29,085 bases of DNA. Origin: CAYLLN01 sp036496265 (GTDB lineage Bacteria > Planctomycetota > Planctomycetia > Pirellulales > Pirellulaceae). A program made the position numbers and the translations under genes. A model generated the notes under the pieces. It made no database searches. It was not told where the DNA came from and saw only the letters and a program-made list of their open reading frames with translations. Numbering within the stretch: position 1 is the first letter of the stretch; each line of letters opens with the position of its first letter. The DNA lies in the NCBI GenBank assembly GCA_036496265.1, contig DASXLL010000398.1:1-29085 (forward strand), in the 5' to 3' direction. This document shows, piece after piece, positions 6,967 to 15,103 of the stretch.

Positions 6967-8583
6967 CTAGGTTTTTTCCGCCACCGCATGCCCATTGCCT
7001 TGCGCGGCAGCCGTCGCGGCGGGCTTGGAGTCATCCGCGCCGAGCTTGACGAGCGACTCCGGCAGTTCGACGCCGCCGATATCGCGCATGACTTGCATCA
7101 TCGGCGGCAGGGTCTTGGCCATTCCGCTCAAAAAATCGGCCGTCGAGCTTTTGCCGTTGTGGCCGCCGTTTTCCCAGACCACGACTTTGTCGAACTTGAT
7201 GTTCGAAATGGCCCGGCTGGAAGCCTCGGCCAGATGATCGAGATGCTCGAGCATGAGCATTTGGAATGCTTGCGTCGCGCCGCCGCAGGCCTGAACGATT
7301 TGTTTCAGGCCGTCACCTTTCTTGGCGAGGATTTCGTATTGGCCGCGAGCTTCGGCTTCCAATTTCATGAAGATGGCATCCGCTTCTGCCTGGGCTTCGA
7401 TCCGTCGTTTTTCGGCGGTCGCCTCGGCATCGACAACCATCCGTGCCTTTTGCGCCTTGGCTGGCGCTTCGAGCTTCGCCCGCTGCTCAGCTTCGACGCG
7501 CTCGGCTTCGGCGAGGGCGGCCTTGGCCATGGCGCGGTTCTGCATTTCCTGGACACTGGCTTCCGCCTGCTTCTTGCGGCCTTCGCTCTTCTCGTAAGCC
7601 TCGGCCTTCTTGATCATCAGTTCGGCCTGCGATGCGGCGACCTGAGCGGCGGACTGGTTTTCGCCTTCGATGGCGCCGGCATCAGCCTGAGCCACGCGAA
7701 CGCGCATCTGCTGCTCGGCCAGCTTGACCTGGGCGTCTTTTTCGTACGCTGCCGTCTTCTCGCCGATCGATTGCTCTTTATCGAGCGTCGCGATTCGCAC
7801 CGCTTGCTCGCGCTGAGCCTCCCGGGTGCCGATCGACTGCTCCTTGTTGGCATTGGCGACCTGAATCGACTTATCGCGCTCGGCGGAAGCGACGCGAGTC
7901 TCGCCCATCTTCTCGTTGTCGGCCACGTCGCCGCGGGCCTGCTGAATGGCCAGCGACGCTGCCTTTTGGCCGATGGCATCGATATAGCCCGACTCGTCGG
8001 TAATGTCGGTGATGTTGACGTTGATGAGCTGGAGGCCGATTTTGGCGAGTTCCGGCTCGAGCGAATGCTGGACGTGCTGCAAGAACTTGTCGCGGTCGCG
8101 ATTGATTTCCTCGATGCCCATCGAGGCGATCACCTGCCGCATTTGGCCAAAGATCATTTCCTCGGCCTGCTTGCGGACTTCTGGCTGCTTGAGACCCAGC
8201 AAGCGAATCGCCGCGTTTTGCATGACATCCGGCTTGGTGTCGATCGCGACCGTAAATACGCTCGGCACGTTGACGCGGATGTTTTCAGCCGAAAGCGCCC
8301 CGCGGAGCGGCACTTCGATCTGAATCGGCTCGAGGCTTAGATAGGCATAGTCCTGAATCAGCGGAATCACAAACGCCGAACCGCCGTGAATCGTTTTGGC
8401 CGCGCCCGCTTTGCCAAGGCGGCCGCCATAGATGACGAGCACGCGGTTGCTGGGACATCGTTTGTATTGCTTCAGCACGAGCAAGATCATGCCAAAGAAC
8501 AAGATCGCCACGAACATCGCTGTGACGGCGAGTGTCGCGGCCAGGCTTGAGCTCGATTGGGCCAGAAGCAGATTCGTAAACAT
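6967..8583 (-). CDS. Flotillin-like SPFH/band 7 membrane protein
   Basis: Encodes 538 residues from the ATG at 8583, preceded by GGGGA about seven bases upstream. An upstream in-frame ATG at 8616 was rejected because the extra 11 codons lie in repeat DNA. Order: one N-terminal membrane helix (about 14-40), an SPFH/band 7 domain (about 45-220, with IQIEVPLRGALSAENI and LQLINVNITDITDESGYIDAIGQKAA), then a long Ala/Glu/Lys/Arg-rich coiled coil (about 220-420) with two copies of KEQSIG, and a C-terminal domain near AFQMLMLEHLDHLAEASSRAISNIKFDKVVVWENGG. Flotillins scaffold detergent-resistant membrane microdomains. The nfeD-like gene directly upstream is the family's usual partner. Confidence 0.92.
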   Translation of the reverse strand: MFTNLLLAQSSSSLAATLAVTAMFVAILFFGMILLVLKQYKRCPSNRVLVIYGGRLGKAGAAKTIHGGSAFVIPLIQDYAYLSLEPIQIEVPLRGALSAENIRVNVPSVFTVAIDTKPDVMQNAAIRLLGLKQPEVRKQAEEMIFGQMRQVIASMGIEEINRDRDKFLQHVQHSLEPELAKIGLQLINVNITDITDESGYIDAIGQKAASLAIQQARGDVADNEKMGETRVASAERDKSIQVANANKEQSIGTREAQREQAVRIATLDKEQSIGEKTAAYEKDAQVKLAEQQMRVRVAQADAGAIEGENQSAAQVAASQAELMIKKAEAYEKSEGRKKQAEASVQEMQNRAMAKAALAEAERVEAEQRAKLEAPAKAQKARMVVDAEATAEKRRIEAQAEADAIFMKLEAEARGQYEILAKKGDGLKQIVQACGGATQAFQMLMLEHLDHLAEASSRAISNIKFDKVVVWENGGHNGKSSTADFLSGMAKTLPPMMQVMRDIGGVELPESLVKLGADDSKPAATAAAQGNGHAVAEKT

Positions 8584-8603
8584 GGTGTTTCCCCGCATAC
8601 AGT

Positions 8604-8662
8604 GTTCAAAGTTCAAGGTTCAAAGTTAATTCGCATGCAACTTTGAACTTTGAACTTTGAAC
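8604..8662. repeat. 24-bp imperfect hairpin between nfeD-like and flotillin genes
   Basis: The left arm at 8604-8627 consists of tandem ttcaaag-type units. The right arm at 8639-8662 is its reverse complement with one mismatch, and an 11-base loop separates them. It lies wholly within the 97-bp gap between two co-directional genes, so it would form a strong hairpin in a shared transcript. Similar gttcaaag-rich phrases occur near 26760-26795, which suggests a dispersed repeat family. Confidence 0.7.
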
Positions 8663-8680
8663 CTCGAACTTGGAACTGGG

Positions 8681-9307
8681 TCAGGCCACTGTCGCAGCCT
8701 TGATTGGCTCGACTTCCAGTATGTTGCCGGTGATCCCGACGACACGTACCTTGGTTCCGGTCGTCAACTTCTCGTGAATACTGGTAATGGCTTCGAATTC
8801 AACGAGCCGGTTTTGCACTTTTAGTTGAATCTTGCCCGCCTGTCCTTTGTCGCCGGCGATCGGCACATAGACGGTTCCTTCCTGGCCGAGGGCACTCTTC
8901 ACGCGCAGCGTCGCGTCCTGTCCCAGCCGGCCGATGGACGTAATGAGCCAGTGTACGCCGTACATGGCTCCGATGCCCGCGGCCAAAGCCAGCAAAAGCT
9001 GCACCCCCACCGACTGCTGCGCCTGCTGGGCAGCCGAACCGATCAGACCGAAAAACGTGATCGCCGCGACGAGCGTGCGGAAGGAAATGGCTGCGAAGAG
9101 CCACGAGGAGCCGTGCTGATGCGCGGCATCATGGCCATTGCCCTCGTCGCCGCCAGCGGCGTGCCCGCTGTCGGTCGCAAAATCATGGACCACTTCATGA
9201 CTTAGGTCAAAACCATGCTCACCGCCCAGGCCTATCAACGTCAGCACGAACTGGCAGATCAAAATCGTCCCGCCGACCACCGCACACAGGATGAAAAATG
9301 TAGCCAT
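8681..9307 (-). CDS. NfeD-like OB-fold membrane protein
   Basis: Encodes 208 residues: an N-terminal transmembrane helix (about 4-27), a His/Asp/Gly-rich loop (about 32-66), two further helices (about 68-92 and 100-125) and a C-terminal beta-rich domain (about 130-205). That domain reads GQEGTVYVPIAGDKGQAGKIQLKVQNRLVEF in order, then GTKVRVVGITGNILEVEP, which is the OB-fold pattern of NfeD/YuaF proteins. NfeD proteins accompany flotillins and help organise membrane microdomains. This gene lies immediately upstream of the flotillin-like gene on the same strand. The start is backed by an AGGTG about five bases before the ATG. The His-rich loop may bind metal, but that is only inferred. Confidence 0.8.
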   Translation of the reverse strand: MATFFILCAVVGGTILICQFVLTLIGLGGEHGFDLSHEVVHDFATDSGHAAGGDEGNGHDAAHQHGSSWLFAAISFRTLVAAITFFGLIGSAAQQAQQSVGVQLLLALAAGIGAMYGVHWLITSIGRLGQDATLRVKSALGQEGTVYVPIAGDKGQAGKIQLKVQNRLVEFEAITSIHEKLTTGTKVRVVGITGNILEVEPIKAATVA

Positions 9308-9515
9308 GGTCGCACCTCGCAGCGCCTATTGAATCGCTGAATGAACGCCCACAAGACTTTGCTAGTAATTCGCTGCTGCGAGCTGAATCTTGCCGCGGTG
9401 AATTCGCCTGCCCAGCATCGTCCGTTACATAGCGCGTAAAGTCAAATGGCTCAACCGATTAAGGGGCACCGGCCCATGCTGCACGGTTTAGCATGCACTA
9501 GGGGCTCCTGCCGGT

Positions 9516-9521
9516 TATAAT
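9516..9521 (+). promoter_or_regulatory. Candidate -10 box for first toxin-antitoxin pair
   Basis: A perfect TATAAT lies 20 bases before the antitoxin ATG. No good -35 match is seen at the usual spacing. If used, the transcript would start close to the GGAG at 9528-9531, giving a very short leader. The 9308-9540 intergenic region otherwise shows no gene. Confidence 0.3.
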
Positions 9522-9540
9522 TCGGTTGGAGAAACGAAAT

Positions 9541-9774
9541 ATGTCAGCTGCCGATCTGTTTCCCACGATCCACTCACTACCGCGTGAAGAGAAGTTGAAG
9601 ATTTTTCATTTTCTTGCGGAAGAGCTTGAGGAGCGGTACGTCGAGCCCCTACCTGAAGGTTTCCCCCCTCCCGAAGATCAATGTCCCTACACGCGGGAAG
9701 AGCTTGAGGAATCGCGTCGCCAGCCAGGTCGTTACCATTTAAGCGAAATCTGGCGGAGACTTGGCCGCTCATGA
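9541..9774 (+). CDS. Antitoxin of ParE/RelE-type pair
   Basis: Encodes 77 residues. The ATG at 9541 has GGAG at 9528-9531; a TTG five codons upstream is less likely. The N-terminal half (SAADLFPTIHSLPREEKLKIFHFLAEEL) resembles small antitoxins I recall from cyanobacteria and planctomycetes that open with a helix before LxxxDKL. The C-terminal half CPYTREELEESRRQPGRYHLSEIWRRL is very similar in pattern to the C-terminus of the antitoxin at 20460-20714. It overlaps the toxin start by ATGA, typical of type II toxin-antitoxin operons. No separate DNA-binding fold is evident. Confidence 0.7.
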   Translation: MSAADLFPTIHSLPREEKLKIFHFLAEELEERYVEPLPEGFPPPEDQCPYTREELEESRRQPGRYHLSEIWRRLGRS

Positions 9775-10028
9775 CTTACACAGTGACATGGGCGGAAGAT
9801 GCGAGCAATGACCTCGCGGACTTGTGGCTGAATTCACGCGATCGGGCGGAAGTTGCTCGCGCCGCGGACGAAATCGACCGTTTGTTGATGGCTGACCCGC
9901 TTGCAGCGGGCGAATCACGCGTGGTCAATATTCGAATAATGCTCGAATCACCACTGGGGGTCTTTTACGACGTCTATCCAAGTGATCGCAAGGTAATAGC
10001 GTGGCGCGTGTGGAGGACGAAGAAGTAA
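9771..10028 (+). CDS. ParE/RelE-superfamily toxin
   Basis: Encodes 85 residues. The pattern YTVTWAEDASNDLADLWLNSRDRAEV..AADEID..L..DPL followed by LGVFYDVYPSDRKVIAWRVW matches the small RelE/ParE fold: a beta strand, two helices and a three-stranded sheet. The start overlaps the antitoxin stop. Such toxins act either as ribosome-dependent mRNases (RelE) or gyrase inhibitors (ParE); the target cannot be told from sequence alone. It shares clear similarity with the toxin at 20197-20463 (both have YTV-W, LADLW, ADEID, DPL and L-V-Y blocks). Confidence 0.75.
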   Translation: MTYTVTWAEDASNDLADLWLNSRDRAEVARAADEIDRLLMADPLAAGESRVVNIRIMLESPLGVFYDVYPSDRKVIAWRVWRTKK

Positions 10029-10052
10029 TCGTCCCTGGGCTGGGCTTAGCAG

Positions 10053-11054
10053 TTAGTGCTTCAGAGTTTCAGCAGTCGTCCTTTTCCGCGCCGCTATCCA
10101 CTCGTGTCCCAAGAACAGCACAATCGCAATCACCAGCGGCAGCAAAAAGAAAATGCCTCGGAAGACGAGCAGCGAGCCAAAAATCGCGGCATCGTCAACA
10201 ACATGCTCGCCGTCGGTTGGTGCTAATTCCAGAACGACGAATTCCAAGACGCCGGTTCCTCCCGGCACGTGGGTCAGAATGGCTGCGGCGATTCCGAGCA
10301 AATAGGCGTTGGCAAACCGCCAATATCCGGGAGCATAACCACTGGGCATCACGGTATAGGCAATGGCCGCCTGCAACATCAAGTCGCACGAGGCCACGAT
10401 CGCTTGCAGCGCCGCCAGCCGTAACGGCGGAAAAACAATGGGGAACTTGTAAATGTAGATGGGCCGACCGATCGCACAGCCGACGAGGTAAATTCCGAGC
10501 ATGCCAAGCAGAATGGGTCCCAGCCAAAATGTACTATTCAAAGGTAAGTGGGTGTGGGGCGGTATTTCCATCGGGACCAGCATGAACACCATGCCCGCCA
10601 GAAAGCAAAAACCGGTCCAAAATGTCAGCCCAATCAACGCAAAGATTTTGACAACTTGAACGGCTGAAAATCCCCAGGCCAGGTACAAACGGAAACGCGA
10701 CGCAGCGCCTCCTAGCATCCAGGTCAAGTTGTGGCTCATGGCATAGCCGACGAACGCGACCAGCATGACGCGCAGCGGCTTGAGCGGTTGCTTGAGATAC
10801 CACACGGCCAATCCGTCATAGCCACTCAGAATGACATAGTTCAGAGCGGTTAGCCCGACCGCGAGCGCAACGGCACTAAGGGGAACACCTTCGATGGCCG
10901 CGACGACTTTAGGCCAGGCTTCGCCGCCCAGCTTGCGATACAGCAGCAGGGCCGCGGCAAGAAATGCCCCAATCGCGATCAGCGGTCCGATCCAATGGCC
11001 CAGGCGTTGCCAAAAGGTCGGCGGGGATTCGGAATTGCCTTCGGTGGGAATCAT
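10053..11054 (-). CDS. UPF0104 / lysylphosphatidylglycerol synthase-like membrane protein
   Basis: Encodes 333 residues from the ATG at 11054; the frame extends upstream but would run into the uvrA promoter and lacks a better start. About eight to nine transmembrane helices are visible. The pattern YAMSHNLTWMLGGAASRFRLYLAWGFS matches the family signature in which a small glycine-containing block is followed by RxRLY. A later segment, ILTHVPGGTGVLEFVVL, is the second conserved block (P-x-G-x-G-x-x-E) of UPF0104 / YbhN / LPG-synthase transmembrane domains. Members flip or modify lipids or are uncharacterised. The soluble aminoacyl-transferase domain of MprF is absent. It is transcribed away from uvrA. 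Confidence 0.8.
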   Translation of the reverse strand: MIPTEGNSESPPTFWQRLGHWIGPLIAIGAFLAAALLLYRKLGGEAWPKVVAAIEGVPLSAVALAVGLTALNYVILSGYDGLAVWYLKQPLKPLRVMLVAFVGYAMSHNLTWMLGGAASRFRLYLAWGFSAVQVVKIFALIGLTFWTGFCFLAGMVFMLVPMEIPPHTHLPLNSTFWLGPILLGMLGIYLVGCAIGRPIYIYKFPIVFPPLRLAALQAIVASCDLMLQAAIAYTVMPSGYAPGYWRFANAYLLGIAAAILTHVPGGTGVLEFVVLELAPTDGEHVVDDAAIFGSLLVFRGIFFLLPLVIAIVLFLGHEWIAARKRTTAETLKH

Positions 11055-11128
11055 TCTTTCGAACCATACATTACGAAACCAGCGAACGCCTACAATAACA
11101 GGTTTGGGATGTGCGCAAAGCGAGCGGT

Positions 11129-14047
11129 ATGGCGACCCTGACGGCCAGAACGGCTGAGAAAGCAAACGACGAGCCCATCCATGCGCTGCGCATTCGCGGC
11201 GCGCGGACGCACAATCTGAAAAACATCGACCTCGACATTCCGCACGGTAAGCTGGTCGTCATCACCGGCCCGAGCGGCTCCGGCAAAAGCAGCCTGGCCT
11301 TCGACACGATTTTTGCCGAGGGGCAGCGGCAATATATCGAAACGCTGTCGCTCGACGCCCGGCAGTATCTGCAGCAACTTGAGCGGCCTGATGTGGATTC
11401 GATTGAAGGGCTGGCGCCAGTTGTCTGCATCGATCAGCGGCCCGGAAATGCCAATCCACGCAGCACGGTGGCGACATCGACCGAAATCTACGACTACCTC
11501 CGCCTGCTCTTCGCCCGCGTCAGCGAAGTATCGTGCCACGTCTGCGGCCATCCGATTCGCCAGCAGTCGGCCGAGCAGATTCAAGCTGCGCTCATGGCGC
11601 TCGCCGAGGGTACGAAGCTCATGCTCCTCGCGCCGCTCGTGCGTGCTCGCAAAGGGCAGCATGCGGAAGTCTTCGATGCAATTCGCAAAGCCGGTCAGGT
11701 CCGCGTGCGCGTCGATGGGGCGCTGCTCGACTTGGATGCCGTTCCGCCGCTCGACGGCCGCAAGCCGCATACGATCGAAGCTGTCGTCGATCGCATAGTC
11801 ATTCGTCCCGGGGTCGAATCGCGCCTCGCTGAATCGCTTCAACTCGCCCTAAAACAATCCGGCGGAACTGTCATCGCATCGTATTCATCACCCTCCTCTC
11901 CCCCTCTCCCCCTCTCCCCCTCTCCCGCTCCCTCCTTCACCTGGACAGACCGGCTATTTAGCACGCTCTATTCGTGCCCCGACTGTCAAACCAGTCTCGA
12001 AGAGATCGAACCCCGCACGTTCAGCTTCAACAGCCCCTACGGTGCCTGCCCTGAATGCGAGGGCCTTGGCTACAAGGTTCAATTCGATCCCGAGCTGGTC
12101 GTTCCCGATTTAACTCGTTCCATTGCCAAAGGTGCGGTCGCCCTTTGGCGCGCGACCGGATTGGGAGGGCGAGGCTCCCGCCGAGCCGACGCTGCAAACG
12201 ACTCGGCGACCGGTACTCGAGCGCAAAAAGAGCGCGCCGAGCAGTTTTTGGCATCGCAAAACGTTTCCGTCGATATGCCGCTCTCCGATTATCGCCCTGC
12301 GGTGCTCGAACAACTCTTTCGCGGCGATGGCAAGGATTTTCCCGGCCTGGTTACGCTCCTCGAACAAGAATTCGTCACCACGACCGATTCTCGTCGCCAG
12401 CAAGAACTCGAATCGTTCCGCGGTCACGTTACGTGTACTGCCTGCAACGGGGCTCGCCTCCGCGCCGAAGCTCTTGCGGCTAAAATCGGTGAAAAGAATA
12501 TCGCCGAGGTCTGCGGCTTAAGCGTTGCGGACGCGCATCAATTCTTTGCCCAGCTCAAATTCTTCGGCGACGACCGGGAAATCGCCGACCCGATCCTCAC
12601 GGAGATCACTTCCCGACTTGGCTTTCTCGAAAAAGTCGGCCTCGACTATGTCACGCTCGACCGCGCCAGCGACACGCTTTCCGGCGGCGAACTGCAGCGG
12701 GTCCGCCTCGCCACCGGCATCGGCAGCGGGCTCGCGGGTATCCTCTACATCCTTGACGAGCCGTCGATCGGCCTGCATCCCCGCGATAACCAGCGGCTGA
12801 TCCACGCGCTCCGTGATCTATTGGCCGGCGACAACACGATTCTCGTCGTCGAACACGACGAAGCCATGATGCGCCAGGCCGACTGGCTCATTGATATCGG
12901 CCCCGGAGCGGGGACGCGCGGCGGCCGCGTCATCGCGGAGGGCACACCAGCCGATGTCATGGCCAATTCCGAGTCACTCACCAGCAAATACCTGGCCGGC
13001 GCGACGTCGATTCCTGTTCCAACGCGGAGACGCAAAGGCGCAAAGGCGCAGAGCATTTTTATAGAAGGAGTGACGACGAACAACCTAAAGAATGTGACCG
13101 TGGAATTTCCATTGGGCCTTTTCAATGGCGTCACCGGCGTCAGCGGCTCTGGCAAAAGCTCACTGGTAAACGACACGCTCGCCCCCGCACTGATCCGCAA
13201 ACTCGGCGGTGTCGCTCCGCGCCCCGGTCCGTTTACAGGCCTCAAAGGTGCGGACCAAATCGACAAGGTCATTGCCATCGATCAATCGCCGCTCGGCCGC
13301 TCCTCGCGCTCCAGCGCCGCCACCTATACCGGCGCGTTCGATGAAATCCGCAAAATCTTCGCCGCGACAAAAGAGGCCAAGCAGCTCGGCTTCAAATCTA
13401 GCCGTTTTAGCTTCAACAAGCCGGGCGGCCGCTGCGAAGAATGCCAGGGGCACGGCGTTAAGCGCATCGAGATGAAATTCCTGCCCGATCTGACGATCAC
13501 CTGCCCCGTCTGCCACGGCCAGCGTTTTAACGAGCACACGCTCGCTGCCCGCTACAAAGGCAAATCGATCGCTGACGTGCTCGCCATGCCCGTCGAAGAA
13601 GCCGTGGCTTACTTCCAAAACTTCCCGGCCATTCATCGCATTTTGAGCAGCTTAAACGACATCGGCCTCGGCTATCTGCCGCTCGGCCAGCCCGCGACAA
13701 CCCTTAGCGGTGGCGAATCTCAGCGGATCAAGCTGGCCACGGAGCTCGCCCGCACCGAAACCGGCAAAACACTCTACTTCCTCGACGAACCCACCACGGG
13801 GCTGCACTTCGACGACATCCGACTCCTCCTCGGCGTCCTCCAACGACTCGTCGATCGCGGCAACACCGTCATCGTCATCGAACACAATCTCGACGTCCTC
13901 AAATGCTGTGATCATCTGCTCGACCTCGGTCCCGAGGGCGGCAGCCGCGGCGGCTATCTGCTCGCGACTGGCACGCCCGAAGAGATCGCGGCCCTCGACG
14001 GCAACGAAACTGGCCTCTTTCTGCGGCATTCGCTGTCTGCAACTTAA
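11129..14047 (+). CDS. uvrA: UvrA excinuclease ABC subunit A with unusual inserts
   Basis: Encodes 972 residues from the ATG at 11129 (GTG at 11111 also possible). It is the damage-sensing ATPase of nucleotide excision repair. Two ABC cassettes are visible: Walker A GPSGSGKSS with Lys at about 53 and GVSGSGKSS with Lys at about 676. Signature and Walker B motifs are LSGGELQRVRLATG..ILYILDEPSIGLHP and LSGGESQRIKLATEL..LYFLDEPTTGLHF. Zinc-finger pairs are CPDC..CPEC and CEEC..CPVC. Three stretches look inserted: a Ser/Pro-rich segment (about 252-273) from ctctcccc-type DNA, an Arg/Gly/Ala-rich segment (about 344-362) matching a dispersed repeat, and RRRKGAKAQS (about 633-642). It is somewhat longer than E. 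coli UvrA (940). No LexA box was recognised in the 74-bp divergent gap upstream. Confidence 0.93.
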   Translation: MATLTARTAEKANDEPIHALRIRGARTHNLKNIDLDIPHGKLVVITGPSGSGKSSLAFDTIFAEGQRQYIETLSLDARQYLQQLERPDVDSIEGLAPVVCIDQRPGNANPRSTVATSTEIYDYLRLLFARVSEVSCHVCGHPIRQQSAEQIQAALMALAEGTKLMLLAPLVRARKGQHAEVFDAIRKAGQVRVRVDGALLDLDAVPPLDGRKPHTIEAVVDRIVIRPGVESRLAESLQLALKQSGGTVIASYSSPSSPPLPLSPSPAPSFTWTDRLFSTLYSCPDCQTSLEEIEPRTFSFNSPYGACPECEGLGYKVQFDPELVVPDLTRSIAKGAVALWRATGLGGRGSRRADAANDSATGTRAQKERAEQFLASQNVSVDMPLSDYRPAVLEQLFRGDGKDFPGLVTLLEQEFVTTTDSRRQQELESFRGHVTCTACNGARLRAEALAAKIGEKNIAEVCGLSVADAHQFFAQLKFFGDDREIADPILTEITSRLGFLEKVGLDYVTLDRASDTLSGGELQRVRLATGIGSGLAGILYILDEPSIGLHPRDNQRLIHALRDLLAGDNTILVVEHDEAMMRQADWLIDIGPGAGTRGGRVIAEGTPADVMANSESLTSKYLAGATSIPVPTRRRKGAKAQSIFIEGVTTNNLKNVTVEFPLGLFNGVTGVSGSGKSSLVNDTLAPALIRKLGGVAPRPGPFTGLKGADQIDKVIAIDQSPLGRSSRSSAATYTGAFDEIRKIFAATKEAKQLGFKSSRFSFNKPGGRCEECQGHGVKRIEMKFLPDLTITCPVCHGQRFNEHTLAARYKGKSIADVLAMPVEEAVAYFQNFPAIHRILSSLNDIGLGYLPLGQPATTLSGGESQRIKLATELARTETGKTLYFLDEPTTGLHFDDIRLLLGVLQRLVDRGNTVIVIEHNLDVLKCCDHLLDLGPEGGSRGGYLLATGTPEEIAALDGNETGLFLRHSLSAT
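11889..11931 (+). repeat. Pyrimidine-rich ctctcccc repeat inside uvrA
   Basis: Tandem imperfect copies of a cccctctc unit span about 40 bp, with almost no purine on the plus strand. They encode a Ser/Pro-rich stretch between two structured parts of UvrA, just before the first CxxC pair. The reading frame is preserved. It looks like a simple-sequence expansion or captured repeat. Confidence 0.65.
12159..12176 (+). repeat. Dispersed repeat copy inside uvrA
   Basis: The 18 bases gattgggagggcgaggct here are identical to 22196-22213 near the sulfatase start. In uvrA they are read in frame and followed by a gc-rich tail (cccgccgagcc). The identity over 18 bp and the second copy at an unrelated site indicate a mobile or dispersed repeat rather than conserved protein sequence. 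Confidence 0.7.
13020..13054 (+). repeat. Possible dispersed gcgcaaagg repeat in uvrA linker
   Basis: The stretch contains two adjacent copies of gcaaaggc and reads as RRRKGAKAQS between the two ABC halves. I recall aacgcggag..gcaaaggcgcag phrases as recurrent in planctomycete and related genomes. Because the linker is naturally variable and basic in UvrA, convergence is possible. Confidence 0.4.
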
Positions 14048-14078
14048 CCCGATCGGTCACCACCTACCTACTCACCAC

Positions 14079-14825
14079 TCAATTCTTCTCCTCAAGCACC
14101 TTCCGCCATCTCCGCGGCATGGCCTCGACCGCCGCACCATACGTGCGTTCCAAAGGCACCGGCACCTGTCCGTCCCACTTCAAGAACAAAGGCATTTCAG
14201 GCAATCGTTCGCCGACGGCAACGTGCTGCACAAAACACCGTATGCCCGCGCTAGCTTCATAGGCGGCCAGCGTTAACGGCTTGCTTGGCAACGGCTTCTC
14301 CGGCTGACCGGTGATGTATTCCCAAATCTCCGAATGGATTCCATGAGGATCACGCGAACTTGGTGGCTGAACGTCGAGAATCAGTAAATGGATGCCGTGA
14401 TCCATCAACTGAGCGGCTTTGTCAGTGAATTGGCTGAGCGCGCGTTGGCTGCTCTTGTTTCCATGCGAAACGACTTCCACGATGGCCACGACCTTGTCGT
14501 CGGTCGTATGCCGTACGGAAATGTGGCTTTGCTTGCGGCGATAGAATTCCATTTCCGTTTCGGCTGTCGCCGCCAGCTTGGGCGGCGCCAGCAGCAGTCC
14601 TCCATTTCCCTCCGCACCTTGATTCGGCCCCGCCGAATCTTCGCTATCGCCAAACTGCAACGTGAGCACATCCGGTCCAAAGCCTCCCGCGAACTGCTCA
14701 GCCAAAGCGTAATAGTCCGGCGGCAAAATGCCGGCATTGAGCGAGCGTTTAATTTCCTCAATCCACGCATGATGAAAATCGTGAAAAATCCCAGGTTCAA
14801 TTCCCGACCAGTCGTGAACAGGCAT
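14079..14825 (-). CDS. DUF4058 family protein
   Basis: Encodes 248 residues with the recognisable DUF4058 pattern: MPVHDWSGIEPGIFHDFHHAWIEEI at the N-terminus (read in parts), LPPDYYALAEQFAGG near 45, an ETEMEFYRRKQSHISVR segment near 93-108, and VVAIVEVVSHGNKS near 115. A C-terminal sheet includes VPLERTYGAAVEAMPRRWR. The family is widespread in cyanobacteria and planctomycetes; its biochemical role is not established. The VEVVS..K arrangement recalls nuclease-like (PD-(D/E)XK) folds, but that is only an impression. It converges with uvrA, 31 bp apart, and diverges from the gene at 15104. Confidence 0.85.
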   Translation of the reverse strand: MPVHDWSGIEPGIFHDFHHAWIEEIKRSLNAGILPPDYYALAEQFAGGFGPDVLTLQFGDSEDSAGPNQGAEGNGGLLLAPPKLAATAETEMEFYRRKQSHISVRHTTDDKVVAIVEVVSHGNKSSQRALSQFTDKAAQLMDHGIHLLILDVQPPSSRDPHGIHSEIWEYITGQPEKPLPSKPLTLAAYEASAGIRCFVQHVAVGERLPEMPLFLKWDGQVPVPLERTYGAAVEAMPRRWRKVLEEKN

Positions 14826-14943
14826 CGTGGCGACTCCTCAGTGCTTTCATTCTAGCAGGACCCGCGCGGAGATTTCCATTTTCCCTTTGCGCCCGATTCT
14901 CAGCGGAATTTGCCAGCACCTGCTAGCCGCCAGCAGTCCTTGT

Positions 14944-14960
14944 CGGCAAGAATCTTGCCG
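14944..14960. promoter_or_regulatory. 17-bp perfect palindrome in divergent region
   Basis: cggcaaga and tcttgccg flank a single central base at 14952. It sits in the 278-bp gap between the divergently transcribed DUF4058 gene and the gene at 15104, which otherwise shows no gene. It could be an operator or a member of a dispersed repeat. Confidence 0.35.
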
Positions 14961-15103
14961 CTTTCGCGTCAAGTCCTGCTCACCAAGGGCCGATAAACGG
15001 TCTAGCGAAACGCCCCTGTGCTGTCATCGCGTATTTGCGCAAGTCAGCCTAGGTGCTATCGCTGCTTCCGTCGGAAGGAATCTCGCCCCAGGAAGGATCC
15101 TGC

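Noticed and set aside
6988..8340. 450-codon plus-strand open frame opposite the flotillin gene
   Set aside because: It is antisense to a clear family member. Its Leu/Arg/Gly-rich translation matches no family, and long antisense frames are common in GC-rich genes.
8584..8616. Upstream ATG extension of the flotillin gene (11 extra residues)
   Set aside because: The extra codons fall in repeat DNA, and the ATG at 8583 has a better ribosome binding site and puts the membrane helix at the usual place.
11055..11128. SOS/LexA box in front of uvrA
   Set aside because: I looked for a LexA-type palindrome in the divergent gap and saw none; a tacaat at 11091 is only a weak -10 candidate.
11090..11842. 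250-codon minus-strand frame opposite the start of uvrA
   Set aside because: Antisense shadow of uvrA, whose Walker A motif on the other strand is unmistakable.
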